Counted from the stretch's first letter, positions 1 through 9,334 are shown. The stretch: 64,000 bases of DNA from an uncultured Pseudomonadota bacterium (GCA_913060515.1 CAJXRZ010000004.1:1-64000), one strand, 5' to 3'. A program made the numbers and translations. The notes: generated by a model from the letters alone, not told the origin.

Positions 1-1
1 C

Positions 2-1648
2 CAGCGGGGACCGGGCCAGGGAGGGGCAGCGCGCGGCGGTGGTCGCAGGCTCCCTGGAGACGTCTCTGGCGCGGTGACCTTGCGGGTAGACCGCAGCAGC
101 CGAATGGACGTCTCGGTCTCGGGCATGAAGTGCACGGGCCAGGCCCAGCCTGGAGAGGAGCTGGATCTCCGGGTGGTCTTTGCGGCGCAGTCTCTGGAGC
201 TGTTCTCAGGCTCCGAGAACTGGCTGAGCTGTCGTGGCCGGGTCCCTTCGGGGCGCGTGGTCGTGGGCAGCGGCGTTCAGCGCATCCACGTGCACCACTT
301 TGGTGTGAGCTGGGGCCAAGGAGAGCGGGACTGGGACTTTGTGCCGGGGCCCTGGCGCTGGATTGCGGCGGCCGTGGGCGCGCTCTTGGGCGGTCTCTTG
401 CTCTCCAGAAGGGGACGGATTTTGTGGGGGATCCCGGCCCTTGGGTACCCTCTGCTGAGCATCTGGGACGCCGGTCCGTGGCTGGAGTCTCTGCGACTGC
501 TCTCCACCCCCGAGGCCATGGCGCCGTGGCTGATCCTTGGGCCGATCCTGCTCTTTGGCGCCTACCTAAGCCTGGCCAAGCGCTTGCCCTGGTGGGGCCT
601 TGCGCTCGCTGGGCTGGTGCCCGCGTTGGTGGTCTTGGGCTTCGGCCTCTCGGAGCCCATGGGGCTGGGCGGCCGACTGCTGCTGGCCCTCGTGCCCTTG
701 CCCATGGCGGCGCTGGCGTGGGTCAACCGGAATCCGGTTTCGCGTCGGCCCCTCTGGTCTTACGCGGCCCTGGGGATCTGCCTTGTTTTGGGAGAGGCCG
801 GCGCCAGGGCCCACCCCGGCCTGCAGTCTTGGGTGCGTACCGCCGGTTGGGACCGTGCCGCAGCAGAGTTTGAAGAGCTGCTCGAGATCCAGCGCTACCG
901 GCGCTACCCCACAGAGGGCTTCCCAGTGCAGCCACCCGAGCCCGTTCGCGGGCGCAAGCGCGTGGTGGCTTTGGGCAGCTCCAGCACGGGCGGGGCCTAC
1001 CAAATGGACAACCTGGATCTCTTCTGGCCCAAGCGCCTGGAGCAGAAGTTGCCCCAGGGGTGGGAGGTCGTGAACCAGGGGGTCGGGGGCTGGAACACTC
1101 TGCACATGGCCCTGTATGCGGAGGGCCAGATGGAGCGCCTTCAGCCCGACATCGTGGCGCTCTACGTTGGCCACAACGACGTGCTCACGCCAGCGACGGT
1201 GCCCCACAGCCAGCTCTATGCCCAGTACCGCCCGCCCTCTCCGGGCATCGCCAAGGTCTCTGCGCTGCTTCACAGCATGCGGCTGTTCAACGGCTTCAAG
1301 TTCTTGGTGCTCTCGGGCTTCTCGGGCGGGGATGCGGTGGCTGTCCCGGTCTCCGATGCTCGGCGCAACCTGGAGCGCATCGTGGTGGCCTCGCAAGGGC
1401 AGGGGGCCCGTGTGGTGTTGATCACGGAGGGCCTGAACCCGGACCCGGCGCCCATGTCGGCGTACAACGCGATGCTCTCCCAACTGGCAGCAGACACGGA
1501 GAGTCTGCACATCGATGGCGCCGCCCTGCTCTACGAGAGCGGGGACCCGACGCTCTTCTTGGATGACTGCCACTTGAGCGTGAACGGGCACTGGAGATTG
1601 GCGGAGGCGGTCGAGGCGGAGCTGCGGCTTGCGGACTGGGTGCCCTAG
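2..1648 (+). CDS. Membrane-anchored SGNH/GDSL hydrolase, 5' end outside the window
   Basis: The reading frame is open to the left edge of the window, so the start is probably upstream; the first internal start is GTG at 74. The upstream part reads as a beta-rich extracytoplasmic domain. It is followed by about five hydrophobic segments (residues ~95-250 from GTG 74) and then an SGNH hydrolase domain. Visible blocks are GSSSTGG with the likely nucleophile Ser ~302, GVGGWNT, GHND, and DDCH near the C-terminus supplying Asp and His. This family hydrolyses or transfers ester-linked acyl groups, often on cell-surface glycans or lipids. Substrate cannot be read from the sequence. A second SGNH protein lies at 16953-18170. 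Confidence 0.75.
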   Translation, partial: QRGPGQGGAARGGGRRLPGDVSGAVTLRVDRSSRMDVSVSGMKCTGQAQPGEELDLRVVFAAQSLELFSGSENWLSCRGRVPSGRVVVGSGVQRIHVHHFGVSWGQGERDWDFVPGPWRWIAAAVGALLGGLLLSRRGRILWGIPALGYPLLSIWDAGPWLESLRLLSTPEAMAPWLILGPILLFGAYLSLAKRLPWWGLALAGLVPALVVLGFGLSEPMGLGGRLLLALVPLPMAALAWVNRNPVSRRPLWSYAALGICLVLGEAGARAHPGLQSWVRTAGWDRAAAEFEELLEIQRYRRYPTEGFPVQPPEPVRGRKRVVALGSSSTGGAYQMDNLDLFWPKRLEQKLPQGWEVVNQGVGGWNTLHMALYAEGQMERLQPDIVALYVGHNDVLTPATVPHSQLYAQYRPPSPGIAKVSALLHSMRLFNGFKFLVLSGFSGGDAVAVPVSDARRNLERIVVASQGQGARVVLITEGLNPDPAPMSAYNAMLSQLAADTESLHIDGAALLYESGDPTLFLDDCHLSVNGHWRLAEAVEAELRLADWVP

Positions 1649-1695
1649 TTCTTCTGGTCGGAGCCAGGGCCTCCCCCGCCTGAGAGTTTTTGGAA

Positions 1696-1701
1696 TAGAG
1701 T
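1696..1701 (+). promoter_or_regulatory. -10-like hexamer of dcd
   Basis: TAGAGT ends exactly 6 bases before the dcd ATG at 1708, and no Shine-Dalgarno lies between. A start site about 7 bases past the hexamer would make the mRNA leaderless. No good -35 is visible. The same spacing recurs at five other genes in this window. Confidence 0.4.
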
Positions 1702-1707
1702 GCCGGC

Positions 1708-2796
1708 ATGTCCGGAATCCTTGTTCGACAGTCCCTGCAGCGCTTGGCAGCCGACGGCCACATCCAGGCCCTCATGCCCCTGCAGGATCGCCAGATTCAA
1801 CCTAGCTCTCTGGACCTGCGCCTTGGCGCCCGCGTCTGGCAGCTCCAGTGCAGTTTTCTGCCTGGAGCACAGGGCATTGAGCGCAAGCTGGGGCGCTTGG
1901 CCACGGCGACTCATCGCTTGGATCGCGACACCCCGCTGGTGCTCCACCAGGGTGGGGTCTATCTGGCCGAAGTTGAGGAGGTCCTTGAGCTTCCGGAGGG
2001 CGTCTGGGGCCGGGGCAACCCCAAGTCCAGCACGGGCCGCTTGGACGTGTTCGTGCGCCTGCTCACGGAGACTGGCTACGCCTTTGATACGGTTCCAGAA
2101 GGCTACAAAGGGCGCTTGTACCTGGAGATTACGCCACAGTCCTTCCACATTGCTGTGCGCCGTGGAGACTGCCTTGGGCAGCTTCGCCTGGCCACCGGGC
2201 ACCCGGCGGTCGGCGTAGATGAGCTCAGCAAACGCCAAGAGAGCGACCCGCTGTGCATCTGGTCCGATGGCTCCGCTGCGCCCGTTGTAGACCGTCCTCC
2301 AGGGGTGCTGCTCTCCGTAGACCTGGAGTCTCAGGAGGGGCCGGCTGGCTACTTGGCGCGTCGGCATCAGCCACCCGTTGACTTGGCCCGCAGAAACCTG
2401 CGCTCCGAGCGTTGGTGGACACCCATCGCCCCCGCAGGCGAGGACGGTGTGGTGTTGGAGCCGGAGCAATTCTACATCTTCGCCACCCGAGAGCGCCTGT
2501 GCATTCCGCCCGATCTGTGTGCGGAGCTGGTGCCCTTCGATGCCACCAAGGGCGAGCTGCGCACGCACTACGCCGGCTTCATTGACTCTGGTTTTGGTTG
2601 GTCACCGCAGGGCAGCCCAGGGGCCCGGCTGGTCCTGGAGATCCGCACCCACGACGTGCCTTTCTTGTTGGAGCATGGACAGCCGCTCTTCCGCCTGGAG
2701 TTCATGCGGAATGAGGCAGTGCCAGAGCAGCTCTATGGCGTGGATGGTTCCCACTACCAGAACCAGGGCCTGAAGCTGGCCAAGCAGTTCGACTGA
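1708..2796 (+). CDS. dcd: dCTP deaminase, double-length form
   Basis: The 362-residue protein matches the long 2'-deoxycytidine 5'-triphosphate deaminase family, about twice the length of the usual ~190-residue enzyme, with an N-terminal and a C-terminal dUTPase-fold half. The N-terminal half carries QPSSLDLRLG, the family's signature. The C-terminal half has the trimer-forming beta segments (GFIDSGFGW and following). It converts dCTP to dUTP in pyrimidine deoxynucleotide synthesis in the cytoplasm. Start ATG 1708 has no ribosome binding site but lies 6 bases after a -10-like hexamer. It is a lone gene between the SGNH hydrolase and a convergent reverse-strand gene. Confidence 0.88.
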   Translation: MSGILVRQSLQRLAADGHIQALMPLQDRQIQPSSLDLRLGARVWQLQCSFLPGAQGIERKLGRLATATHRLDRDTPLVLHQGGVYLAEVEEVLELPEGVWGRGNPKSSTGRLDVFVRLLTETGYAFDTVPEGYKGRLYLEITPQSFHIAVRRGDCLGQLRLATGHPAVGVDELSKRQESDPLCIWSDGSAAPVVDRPPGVLLSVDLESQEGPAGYLARRHQPPVDLARRNLRSERWWTPIAPAGEDGVVLEPEQFYIFATRERLCIPPDLCAELVPFDATKGELRTHYAGFIDSGFGWSPQGSPGARLVLEIRTHDVPFLLEHGQPLFRLEFMRNEAVPEQLYGVDGSHYQNQGLKLAKQFD

Positions 2797-2824
2797 GTCG
2801 AGCGCCTCGCGCAAGCCCGCTCTC

Positions 2825-3931
2825 TCAGGAGGGGGAACTCTTCTTCAAGCTGCCCCGCAGCAGGCGCTCCTCCACCACCTTCTTCTGGCGCTCTTTGTAG
2901 AGCTCGTGGGCGTTGGCGCCCTCTTCATTCGTCTTGGCGGTCTCGCGGTCGACGAGCTGGAACTCCACCATCACGTAGACGATTCGGCCCAGAAGATAGG
3001 TGGCCTTGATGCCCTCGTGGGCCAAGATGTCATCGACGCGAATCGGGTAGTCGACGATGAAGTTGATCACCCGGTAGCTGCGCGCGGAGAAGGGATTGAG
3101 CTGTGCCTGCTCATCGCCCCCCTCGTCGTTGCTCAGGCGCTGCAGCTTCTTGGAGAGCTCGGCCAAACGCGGGGTGCGCTGCAGGGCCAATCTCAGATCC
3201 AGGAGGTTGTTGTGGCTCTCGTCCGGGATGACGTAGTTCATCGGGAAGAGCTTGCGGGAGAGGTAGGCCAGCAGGCTGAGCAGCTCCTCAGGGGTGTCCA
3301 CGACGATGCGAAAGCGGATCTTGTCGTAGAGCGTGGCGGCGATGGACTCGCGCTTGGAGAGCAGCTTGGAGATGACCGAGGTGCGGGTCTTTCTGGAGGA
3401 GTAGAAGGCCTGTAGCGGGTAGCCTTCTCGGCGCATCTCATTGGCGTGGGAGATGATGCTGCGCTCCACCCGGTCGATGAGTTCGGCCTCTGAGATGGGC
3501 AGGCGATGCTTGAGGTCCGCCGCCTCCATGTGGTTGATGGTGTGCATCAACTTCAGGATCATGCAGGCCATGGCTTGGTGGCGGCGGAAGCGGCCAGACC
3601 AAGTGCTCGCTGCAACGAAAACCTCTCGTACATCCTCGGGATTGCGTAGGTCCTCCGGCAGTCGGATGCCCTGGTGTTCCTCCAGGTAGTTGACCGCCTG
3701 GTTCAGCACGAAACGCAGGCGCTCCATGTCGTCTTCGTCCTGGGGATCCACGCAGCTCACCCGCAGGAAAGCGTCGACCTTGTCCAGGGTGTCCAGGTCC
3801 AGCTTGTGCCAATCGATGACCGAGGTTCCGTCCAGGATCAGCCGGATGGCTTCCAGGTCGTGGAGCTCCAAGTCCTCCAATTGGAAGGCCGAGGCGAAGC
3901 TGGTGTCGATGGTGAGGATGTCTCGAGACAT
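2825..3931 (-). CDS. Uncharacterised protein with RelA/SpoT-synthetase-like motifs
   Basis: The 368-residue soluble protein resembles an uncharacterised family I associate with myxobacteria (TIGR04552, named from memory). Residues ~179-346 follow the motif order of the RelA/SpoT nucleotide synthetase domain: a basic SRKTRTSVISKL stretch (179-190) like the R-x-K...Si..Kl ATP-binding segment, YDKIRFRIVVDT (202-213) like the D..GiRi strand, VEFQLVDRET (322-331) like vEIQIRT with the catalytic Glu kept, and EGANAHELYKE (337-347) like the AEyGvAAHw.YK motif. The Arg-Thr after ExQ is replaced by Val-Asp, so activity is uncertain. The N-terminal ~170 residues show no recognisable HD hydrolase motif. 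The start is ATG 3931 with an AGGA stretch upstream. The fold is inferred from motifs only. Confidence 0.6.
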   Translation of the reverse strand: MSRDILTIDTSFASAFQLEDLELHDLEAIRLILDGTSVIDWHKLDLDTLDKVDAFLRVSCVDPQDEDDMERLRFVLNQAVNYLEEHQGIRLPEDLRNPEDVREVFVAASTWSGRFRRHQAMACMILKLMHTINHMEAADLKHRLPISEAELIDRVERSIISHANEMRREGYPLQAFYSSRKTRTSVISKLLSKRESIAATLYDKIRFRIVVDTPEELLSLLAYLSRKLFPMNYVIPDESHNNLLDLRLALQRTPRLAELSKKLQRLSNDEGGDEQAQLNPFSARSYRVINFIVDYPIRVDDILAHEGIKATYLLGRIVYVMVEFQLVDRETAKTNEEGANAHELYKERQKKVVEERLLRGSLKKSSPS

Positions 3932-3967
3932 GAGGTCCTGGGACTAACCCAAGGTGCTTTGGTGTGT

Positions 3968-3980
3968 GGACCCCGGGTCC
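3968..3980. promoter_or_regulatory. Perfect 13-bp palindrome in a divergent intergenic region
   Basis: GGACCC-C-GGGTCC is a perfect dyad in the 80 bases between the divergent starts at 3931 (minus) and 4012 (plus). It could be an operator for either gene. In such GC-rich DNA a short GC palindrome can also arise by chance. Confidence 0.25.
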
Positions 3981-4011
3981 GCGCGTTATTCAGCGGGCCG
4001 GAGCGAGTCCC

Positions 4012-4848
4012 ATGAGCGAGATAGCGCAGAAGAGCGAGGCGGTCGCCGCCTACACCCCCATCTCAACGACGAAGATCCCGGGCCGCATCAAGCTGGTCGG
4101 GGCTGCCATTGTCGCAACCCTCAAGTCCAGCGCGGCCCTGATTCCGCTGATCCTTGTGGTGGGTGGCCTTGGGCACCTTCTGATGAGCTGGGGCGCCGCC
4201 TTGATGGTGGACATCATCCAGCCCACCGGTCAGGGCCAGCTCTGGACCAGCGAGCTCACCAAGCTCGGCGTGGGCATCATCTGGTTCATCTTCGCCAAGC
4301 CCATCGTGGACGCGACCGCCATCTACTGCTGGCGTCAGATCAGCCGCGGTGGAACGGTTCAGGCCGGCAAGGCTTGGAACTGGGCCATCGGTCGCTACGG
4401 CCGCATGCTCAAGCCGCACGCGGCCAAGTTCGTCACGGTCTCCGCAGGGCTGATCATCGTCGTGCCCGGCGTGCTCTTCGGCCTTCAGTACGCCTTCGTT
4501 CACGCCATCTCGGCGATGGAAGAGAAGCCCACGGGCGTGTTGGCGCGCTCCCAGCGCTTCACCGACGGCCGCCGCGGTCGCATCGCGATGGTGTGGCTGG
4601 CTTACGTGCCCTGGTACCTCTTCTACACCGTGGTCGCGACCTACCAGGTCGAGTCCTGGGGCTGGTGGGCTGTCGCCGGTCTGGGTGCGGTCGACGTGCT
4701 GCTGCTCACCATCATGACCATGGTGATGTTCTCGATGTACGAGGAGCGCATCTCGGATGCCCAGGCCGCCAAGGCCCGCCGTGAAGCGAAGGAAGCCAAG
4801 CTGACGGACGCCAAGTCTGACGGCGCGAAGGACGGCGAGTCGGAGTAG
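4012..4848 (+). CDS. Polytopic membrane protein of unknown function
   Basis: I do not recognise the family. From ATG 4012 (preceded by GGAGCGAG; an earlier in-frame start at 3964 is less likely) the protein is 278 residues with about five hydrophobic segments: near residues 30-60, 85-108, 145-170, 188-210 and 218-242. The C-terminal ~35 residues are charged and cytoplasmic-looking, rich in Lys, Glu and Ala. The stop is only 3 bases before the mfd GTG, so the two are almost certainly cotranscribed, though nothing in the sequence links it to repair. Confidence 0.7.
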   Translation: MSEIAQKSEAVAAYTPISTTKIPGRIKLVGAAIVATLKSSAALIPLILVVGGLGHLLMSWGAALMVDIIQPTGQGQLWTSELTKLGVGIIWFIFAKPIVDATAIYCWRQISRGGTVQAGKAWNWAIGRYGRMLKPHAAKFVTVSAGLIIVVPGVLFGLQYAFVHAISAMEEKPTGVLARSQRFTDGRRGRIAMVWLAYVPWYLFYTVVATYQVESWGWWAVAGLGAVDVLLLTIMTMVMFSMYEERISDAQAAKARREAKEAKLTDAKSDGAKDGESE

Positions 4849-4851
4849 CGC

Positions 4852-7800
4852 GTGGCCAAGCCATGGACCGGTCTGCCTGAAGGGGCGGCCGCATTCCACA
4901 TCGCGCAGCTCGCCAAGGGGCCCACATGGGTCATCGCGCCCGACCGGGAGGAGGCGGAGCGCCTCGCTGCGGAGCTGGCTTGGCATGGACGGAAGGTCGC
5001 CTACTTTCCGGCGGATGATGGGCGGGCCTACGAGGGGCTGAGCCCCCACCCGGAGATGCCGCGGGAGCGCATCCTGGCCTTGCATGGTCTGGCCTCGGGC
5101 GCGGTGGACATCGTCGTTGCCCCCATCAAAGCGCTGGCCCTGCGTGTGCTCTCTCCTGGTGTGTTGGACGCTGGCGTACTCAAGGCCGGAGTCCAGCTTG
5201 AACCCCGGGACTTTGCCAGTCGTTTGGAAGACTTGGGCTACCTGCCCGTCAACCGTGTGGATGACCCCGGCACCTTCCACCACCGCGGAGGCGAGGTCCT
5301 GGACCTCTGGCCCACCGCGCAGCCCGCGCCGGTTCGCATCGAGTGGTTCGACGACGAGATCGAGCGCATCTCTCAGCTGGATCTGGAGACCCTGCGCAGC
5401 ACGGACACTCTGGCGGAGCTTCAGCTCTTGCCGGCCCGGGAGGAGGTGCTCGGCGAGGAGGCCATGTCCCGCGGTCGCCGACTGCTGCGCGAGCGCTGTG
5501 AGAGCTTGGGATACGGCGAGCGTCTAAGGCGGGAAGTGCTCGAGGACGCCAAGTCTGGTCTGCGCTTCTCGGGCATGGATGCTTGGTTGCCTGCCTTTCA
5601 AGACTTGGTCTCCCCGCTGGCCCACAGGCGTGAGGACCGCAAGAAGCCCAAGGTGATCCTGCTGGATCCCGAAAGCTGTGCCTACACATTGGAGCAGACC
5701 GAGGCCCATGTGCGGGCGGCCCACGCTGGCATGCCCAAGTCCGACCGACCGCTGGTGGGGCCCATGGAGCGCTTCCGCTCTGCCGAAGAGGTGCAGAAGG
5801 AGCTCAAGGGCGCGCAGGTCGTGCAGAGCGTGGCCTTTGACGGCTCCAAGGACCTGGGATTCCGGGCCAACGGGGACCTGCGCATCGGCGGCGCTGAGCT
5901 GGCCCCCCTGGTGGGAAGGCTCTCAGCTTGGCTGGCAGAAGGCTGGCGCGTGGCCTTGGTCGCCGACTCCGCATCGCGCGCCGAGCGCATTCGTCAGCTC
6001 TTCACCCCCCACGGTCTGGCACCCAAGGAGATCGAAGAGCGGGATCCGAGCAAGTGGGAGAGGGGATCCTTGCTCTTGCTTCGGGGGGACCTGCCCCGTG
6101 GCTTCCGCTCCGAGTCCCAATCCTTGGCACTGGTGACCGCAGACGAGGTCTTTGGAGCCAAGCACCGCGTGCGACACGGTGCAGCTCGCCGTCGCCGCAT
6201 GGGTCGAGACAACGCCCAGATCGAGAGCTTCGGTCAGCTGGCCCACGGGGATTTGGTGGTGCACGAGCGCCACGGCGTGGGCCGCTACTTGGGACTGGAG
6301 ACCTTGGATTTGGGCCAAGGCCCCCAAGACCTGGTGCAGCTGGAGTACCGCGGTGGTGCACGCATGTACCTCCCGGTCTTCCGACTGGACCAGCTCTACT
6401 CCTTCCGGCACACCGGGGATGGACCGGTCAAGCTGGACAAGCTGGGTGGGGACACCTGGGGCGCCAAGAAGGCCAAGGTCAAGGCTGAGGTCCTCAAGCT
6501 GGCCCACGAGCTGCTCCAACTGCAAGCCCGCCGTGAGGTCAATCCCGGGCATGCCTACGCCGTTGGTTCCCAGCATTTCCGCGCCTTTGAGGCAGCCTTT
6601 CCCTACACGGAGACCCCTGATCAAGCGACGGCCATCGACGAGGTCCTAGACGATTTGGCCGAAGAGAAGCCGATGGACCGCCTGATCGTCGGCGACGCTG
6701 GCTTTGGCAAGACCGAGGTCGCGATGCGGGCCGCCTTGGTTGTGGTGGAGGCTGGCCGTCAGGTCGCGCTGCTCTGTCCCACGACGGTGCTCGCCTACCA
6801 ACACCACCGCACTCTGAGCGAGCGCATGGGGCCTTTTGGGGTGCGGGTCGGCCTGCTCTCCCGCTTCGGTGGCACCGCCCACACCCGCAAGACCAACGCG
6901 GCGCTCAAGAACGGCGAGCTGGACATCGTCGTGGGGACCACCCGTCTGCTGGGGCGCAGCGTGCGCTTCAAGGACCTTGGATTGGTCATCGTGGATGAGG
7001 AGCACCGCTTCGGGGTCAAACAGAAGGAGCAGCTCAAGAAGCTGCGCGCCGAGGTGGACTACATGGCCATGTCGGCCACGCCCATTCCGCGCACCTTGCA
7101 CATGGCGATGAGCGGAATCCGCGGATTCTCCATCATCAGCACGCCGCCGCTTGACCGGCTGCCAGTGCGCACCACCTTGGCCCGCTTTGGCCCGGAGCGC
7201 ATCGCCGAAGATGTGATGCGTGAGCTGCGCCGCGGCGGTCAGGTCTTCTTTGTGCACAACCGCATCGAGAGCATCCAGTCGGTTGCCCGCGCCATTCACG
7301 AGGCGGTGCCTCAAGCCAAGCTGGCCATCGCCCATGGACAGCTGGGGGACAAGGAGCTTGAGCAGGTGCTCATCGACTTTGTGGAGCGCCGCACGGACAT
7401 CCTGCTGTGCACGGCAATCATCGAGTCGGGCGTGGACATGCCCAACGTGAACACCATCGTGGTCAACCAGGCCGACCGCTTTGGTCTGGCCCAGCTCTAC
7501 CAGCTGCGCGGGCGGGTAGGGCGCTCCCATCGGCGGGGCTACTGCGTGCTCTTGGTGGACGAGGGCAAGCGCCTGAACTCCGGCGCCCAGAAGCGCCTGC
7601 AGGTGCTGCAGGAGAATACCCGGCTGGGCAGCGGCTTTGCTGTGGCCAGCGCGGACATGGAGCTGCGAGGGGCCGGCAACCTACTGGGGGACCGACAGCA
7701 CGGTCAGATCGCCGCGGTGGGCTTTGAGACCTACATGCAGCTCTTGGAAGAGGCCATGTCCGAGGCCGGCGGGGTGGTCGAGCGCGAGCGCATCGAGGTC

Positions 7801-8235
7801 GAGGTCACCGTGCCAAGGCCCAGCTTCATCCCCGAGGACTACCTGCCCGGCATGGAGGAGCGCCTCAAGCTCTACAAGCGCCTGGCCAGTGCACGCACGG
7901 TGGCCGAGGTGCGCGACGGCATCGACGCGGTGGAGAACGAGCACGGTGAGCTGCCTCAGCCCCTGCTGAACCTGGGACGCCTGTTGGAGATTCAGGCCCG
8001 TTGTCGCACCTTGGGCATCTCCAAGGTGGCCGTGCTGCAGATCCGCGCGGTCTTTGTCTTGCACGAGAGGCACCAGCTCCAAGCGGAGAGGCTGCGCGAG
8101 CTCAGGGCCGCGATGCCCAAGCGCATCAAGCTCAAGAGCGCCGATGTCGTCGAGGTCAGCTTCACGCCAGAGGAAGGCATGCAGCCCTACCTCTTCCTGC
8201 ACTGGGCCTTGGACCTGCTATCCGGGAAGAGCTGA
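4852..8235 (+). CDS. mfd: Transcription-repair coupling factor
   Basis: The 1127-residue superfamily-2 ATPase has normal Mfd length and order: UvrB-like N-terminal modules, an RNA-polymerase-interacting domain (GDLVVHERHGVGRYLG around residue 465), a RecG-like helicase core, and a C-terminal TRCF domain. Walker A is GDAGFGKTE at ~614 and the DEEH box is VIVDEEHRFG near 714. VGRSHRRGYC and GAGNLLGDRQHGQ are further family motifs. Mfd displaces RNA polymerase stalled at DNA damage and recruits the UvrA/UvrB repair system. The start is GTG 4852, three bases after the preceding membrane protein gene. Confidence 0.97.
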   Translation: MAKPWTGLPEGAAAFHIAQLAKGPTWVIAPDREEAERLAAELAWHGRKVAYFPADDGRAYEGLSPHPEMPRERILALHGLASGAVDIVVAPIKALALRVLSPGVLDAGVLKAGVQLEPRDFASRLEDLGYLPVNRVDDPGTFHHRGGEVLDLWPTAQPAPVRIEWFDDEIERISQLDLETLRSTDTLAELQLLPAREEVLGEEAMSRGRRLLRERCESLGYGERLRREVLEDAKSGLRFSGMDAWLPAFQDLVSPLAHRREDRKKPKVILLDPESCAYTLEQTEAHVRAAHAGMPKSDRPLVGPMERFRSAEEVQKELKGAQVVQSVAFDGSKDLGFRANGDLRIGGAELAPLVGRLSAWLAEGWRVALVADSASRAERIRQLFTPHGLAPKEIEERDPSKWERGSLLLLRGDLPRGFRSESQSLALVTADEVFGAKHRVRHGAARRRRMGRDNAQIESFGQLAHGDLVVHERHGVGRYLGLETLDLGQGPQDLVQLEYRGGARMYLPVFRLDQLYSFRHTGDGPVKLDKLGGDTWGAKKAKVKAEVLKLAHELLQLQARREVNPGHAYAVGSQHFRAFEAAFPYTETPDQATAIDEVLDDLAEEKPMDRLIVGDAGFGKTEVAMRAALVVVEAGRQVALLCPTTVLAYQHHRTLSERMGPFGVRVGLLSRFGGTAHTRKTNAALKNGELDIVVGTTRLLGRSVRFKDLGLVIVDEEHRFGVKQKEQLKKLRAEVDYMAMSATPIPRTLHMAMSGIRGFSIISTPPLDRLPVRTTLARFGPERIAEDVMRELRRGGQVFFVHNRIESIQSVARAIHEAVPQAKLAIAHGQLGDKELEQVLIDFVERRTDILLCTAIIESGVDMPNVNTIVVNQADRFGLAQLYQLRGRVGRSHRRGYCVLLVDEGKRLNSGAQKRLQVLQENTRLGSGFAVASADMELRGAGNLLGDRQHGQIAAVGFETYMQLLEEAMSEAGGVVERERIEVEVTVPRPSFIPEDYLPGMEERLKLYKRLASARTVAEVRDGIDAVENEHGELPQPLLNLGRLLEIQARCRTLGISKVAVLQIRAVFVLHERHQLQAERLRELRAAMPKRIKLKSADVVEVSFTPEEGMQPYLFLHWALDLLSGKS

Positions 8236-8243
8236 GAGCCCAG

Positions 8244-9164
8244 CTATTCGTCGAGCAGCTGCCCGATGCGCTTGCTGATGCTGCCCTCGGTTCCACTGCC
8301 GGTGTAGGCCTGGTCCAGGTGCATCTCTCGGTCCAGCAGCATCATGAAGGGGATGGCCCCTTGGTAGACGCCGTTGCTGTAGAGCTCGTTTGTGATGTCG
8401 CCCTTGTCCTGGGAGGCGACAGGGAAGTCCAGATCGAAAGAGTCAGCCCAGTCCTCCAGGAAGGCCTGGCTTGGGTTGCCTGATCCCGCATAGTCGTCGA
8501 TCATCACGTGCACGATGATGAAGCCCTCCTCGCGGTCCTGCTCCCACATCTCCTGGGCGTCCGAGGCGACCGTCTGGCAGGGGCCACACCAGCCCGCTGA
8601 GAGGTCGAGCAAGACCACCATGCCGTAGAACTGTTGCAGCTCTACGGGGTTGCCGAACTGGTCTGTGAGGGCCAGCTTGGGCACGACCTCGTCATAGTCC
8701 CAACCCTGCGTCGTCACGCCCTCGGCCTTCCAAGAATAGTCTGGCCATTCACCGGTGCCGAAGGGCCACGAGAACTCGGCCTTGGGGTCACTTCCAGCCT
8801 CGATCTCGGCGCCATCCGAGAAGCCGTCTCGGTCCGTGTCGGCGACCAAGGGGTCCAATCCGTAGTCCTCCACCTCGGCCCGGTCATCCAGGCCGTCTCC
8901 GTCCGTGTCCTGGTCCAAGGGGTCGGTCCCGCGCTCCGCCTCCTCCCCGTCGTCTAGGCCGTCTCCGTCGGAGTCTGCCTCCTGGGGGTTGGTTCCATTG
9001 ACGAGCTCGACGGTGTCGGTGACCCCGTCCCCATCGCTGTCCAGGTTGGGATCTTGCCCGGAGTCGCTGTCTGTACCCAAGGGGTCAATGACGCCGCCGC
9101 CGCAAGCGAGGGAGAAGATCAGGCCGCAGCAGGCGGCGAGTTTGAGGGCGGAGTGGGTGCTCAT
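8244..9164 (-). CDS. Lipoprotein with thrombospondin type-3 repeats and a thioredoxin-like domain
   Basis: The 306-residue protein starts with a conventional lipoprotein signal (LIFSLAC, Cys ~21). Residues ~30-125 hold about five calcium-binding DxDxDG repeats of thrombospondin type-3 kind, separated by TNP/TDP/LDP segments. From ~145 there is a redoxin/TlpA-like thioredoxin fold with an intact WCGPC active site, so it could carry out thiol-disulfide exchange at the cell surface. The fusion fits a surface redox lipoprotein; the partner is unknown. ATG 9164 is preceded by TGGAGCTTCA, a good ribosome binding site. The gene is convergent with mfd, 8 bases apart. Confidence 0.85.
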   Translation of the reverse strand: MSTHSALKLAACCGLIFSLACGGGVIDPLGTDSDSGQDPNLDSDGDGVTDTVELVNGTNPQEADSDGDGLDDGEEAERGTDPLDQDTDGDGLDDRAEVEDYGLDPLVADTDRDGFSDGAEIEAGSDPKAEFSWPFGTGEWPDYSWKAEGVTTQGWDYDEVVPKLALTDQFGNPVELQQFYGMVVLLDLSAGWCGPCQTVASDAQEMWEQDREEGFIIVHVMIDDYAGSGNPSQAFLEDWADSFDLDFPVASQDKGDITNELYSNGVYQGAIPFMMLLDREMHLDQAYTGSGTEGSISKRIGQLLDE

Positions 9165-9210
9165 TGAAGCTCCAGGTGGGGCAGATGCGCCGTCTTTGGC
9201 TCACCGAATG

Positions 9211-9225
9211 GGGCAGATTCTGCCC
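9211..9225. promoter_or_regulatory. Perfect 15-bp palindrome upstream of the thioredoxin-like lipoprotein gene
   Basis: GGGCAGA-T-TCTGCCC is a perfect dyad between the divergent genes starting at 9164 (minus) and 9335 (plus). On the minus strand a consensus -35 TTGACA lies at 9250-9245, so the dyad sits about where the -10 region of the 9164 gene would be. That suggests a repressor operator. No clear TANNNT hexamer was found at the ideal spacing. Confidence 0.45.
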
Positions 9226-9322
9226 GATTTTCGGCTTCCTCTGGTGTCAAGGCTGCGTCTGCTCGCGCGCCAACTCCCTAGCAAGGCCCCGCTCTGTGGA
9301 AAGAAGTCTCCCGCGCGGGGCG

Positions 9323-9328
9323 TAGTCT
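9323..9328 (+). promoter_or_regulatory. -10-like hexamer of the 9335 gene
   Basis: TAGTCT ends 6 bases before ATG 9335 with no Shine-Dalgarno between, predicting a leaderless mRNA. It also argues against the earlier in-frame GTG at 9329, which directly abuts the hexamer. Confidence 0.4.
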
Positions 9329-9334
9329 GTGGCA

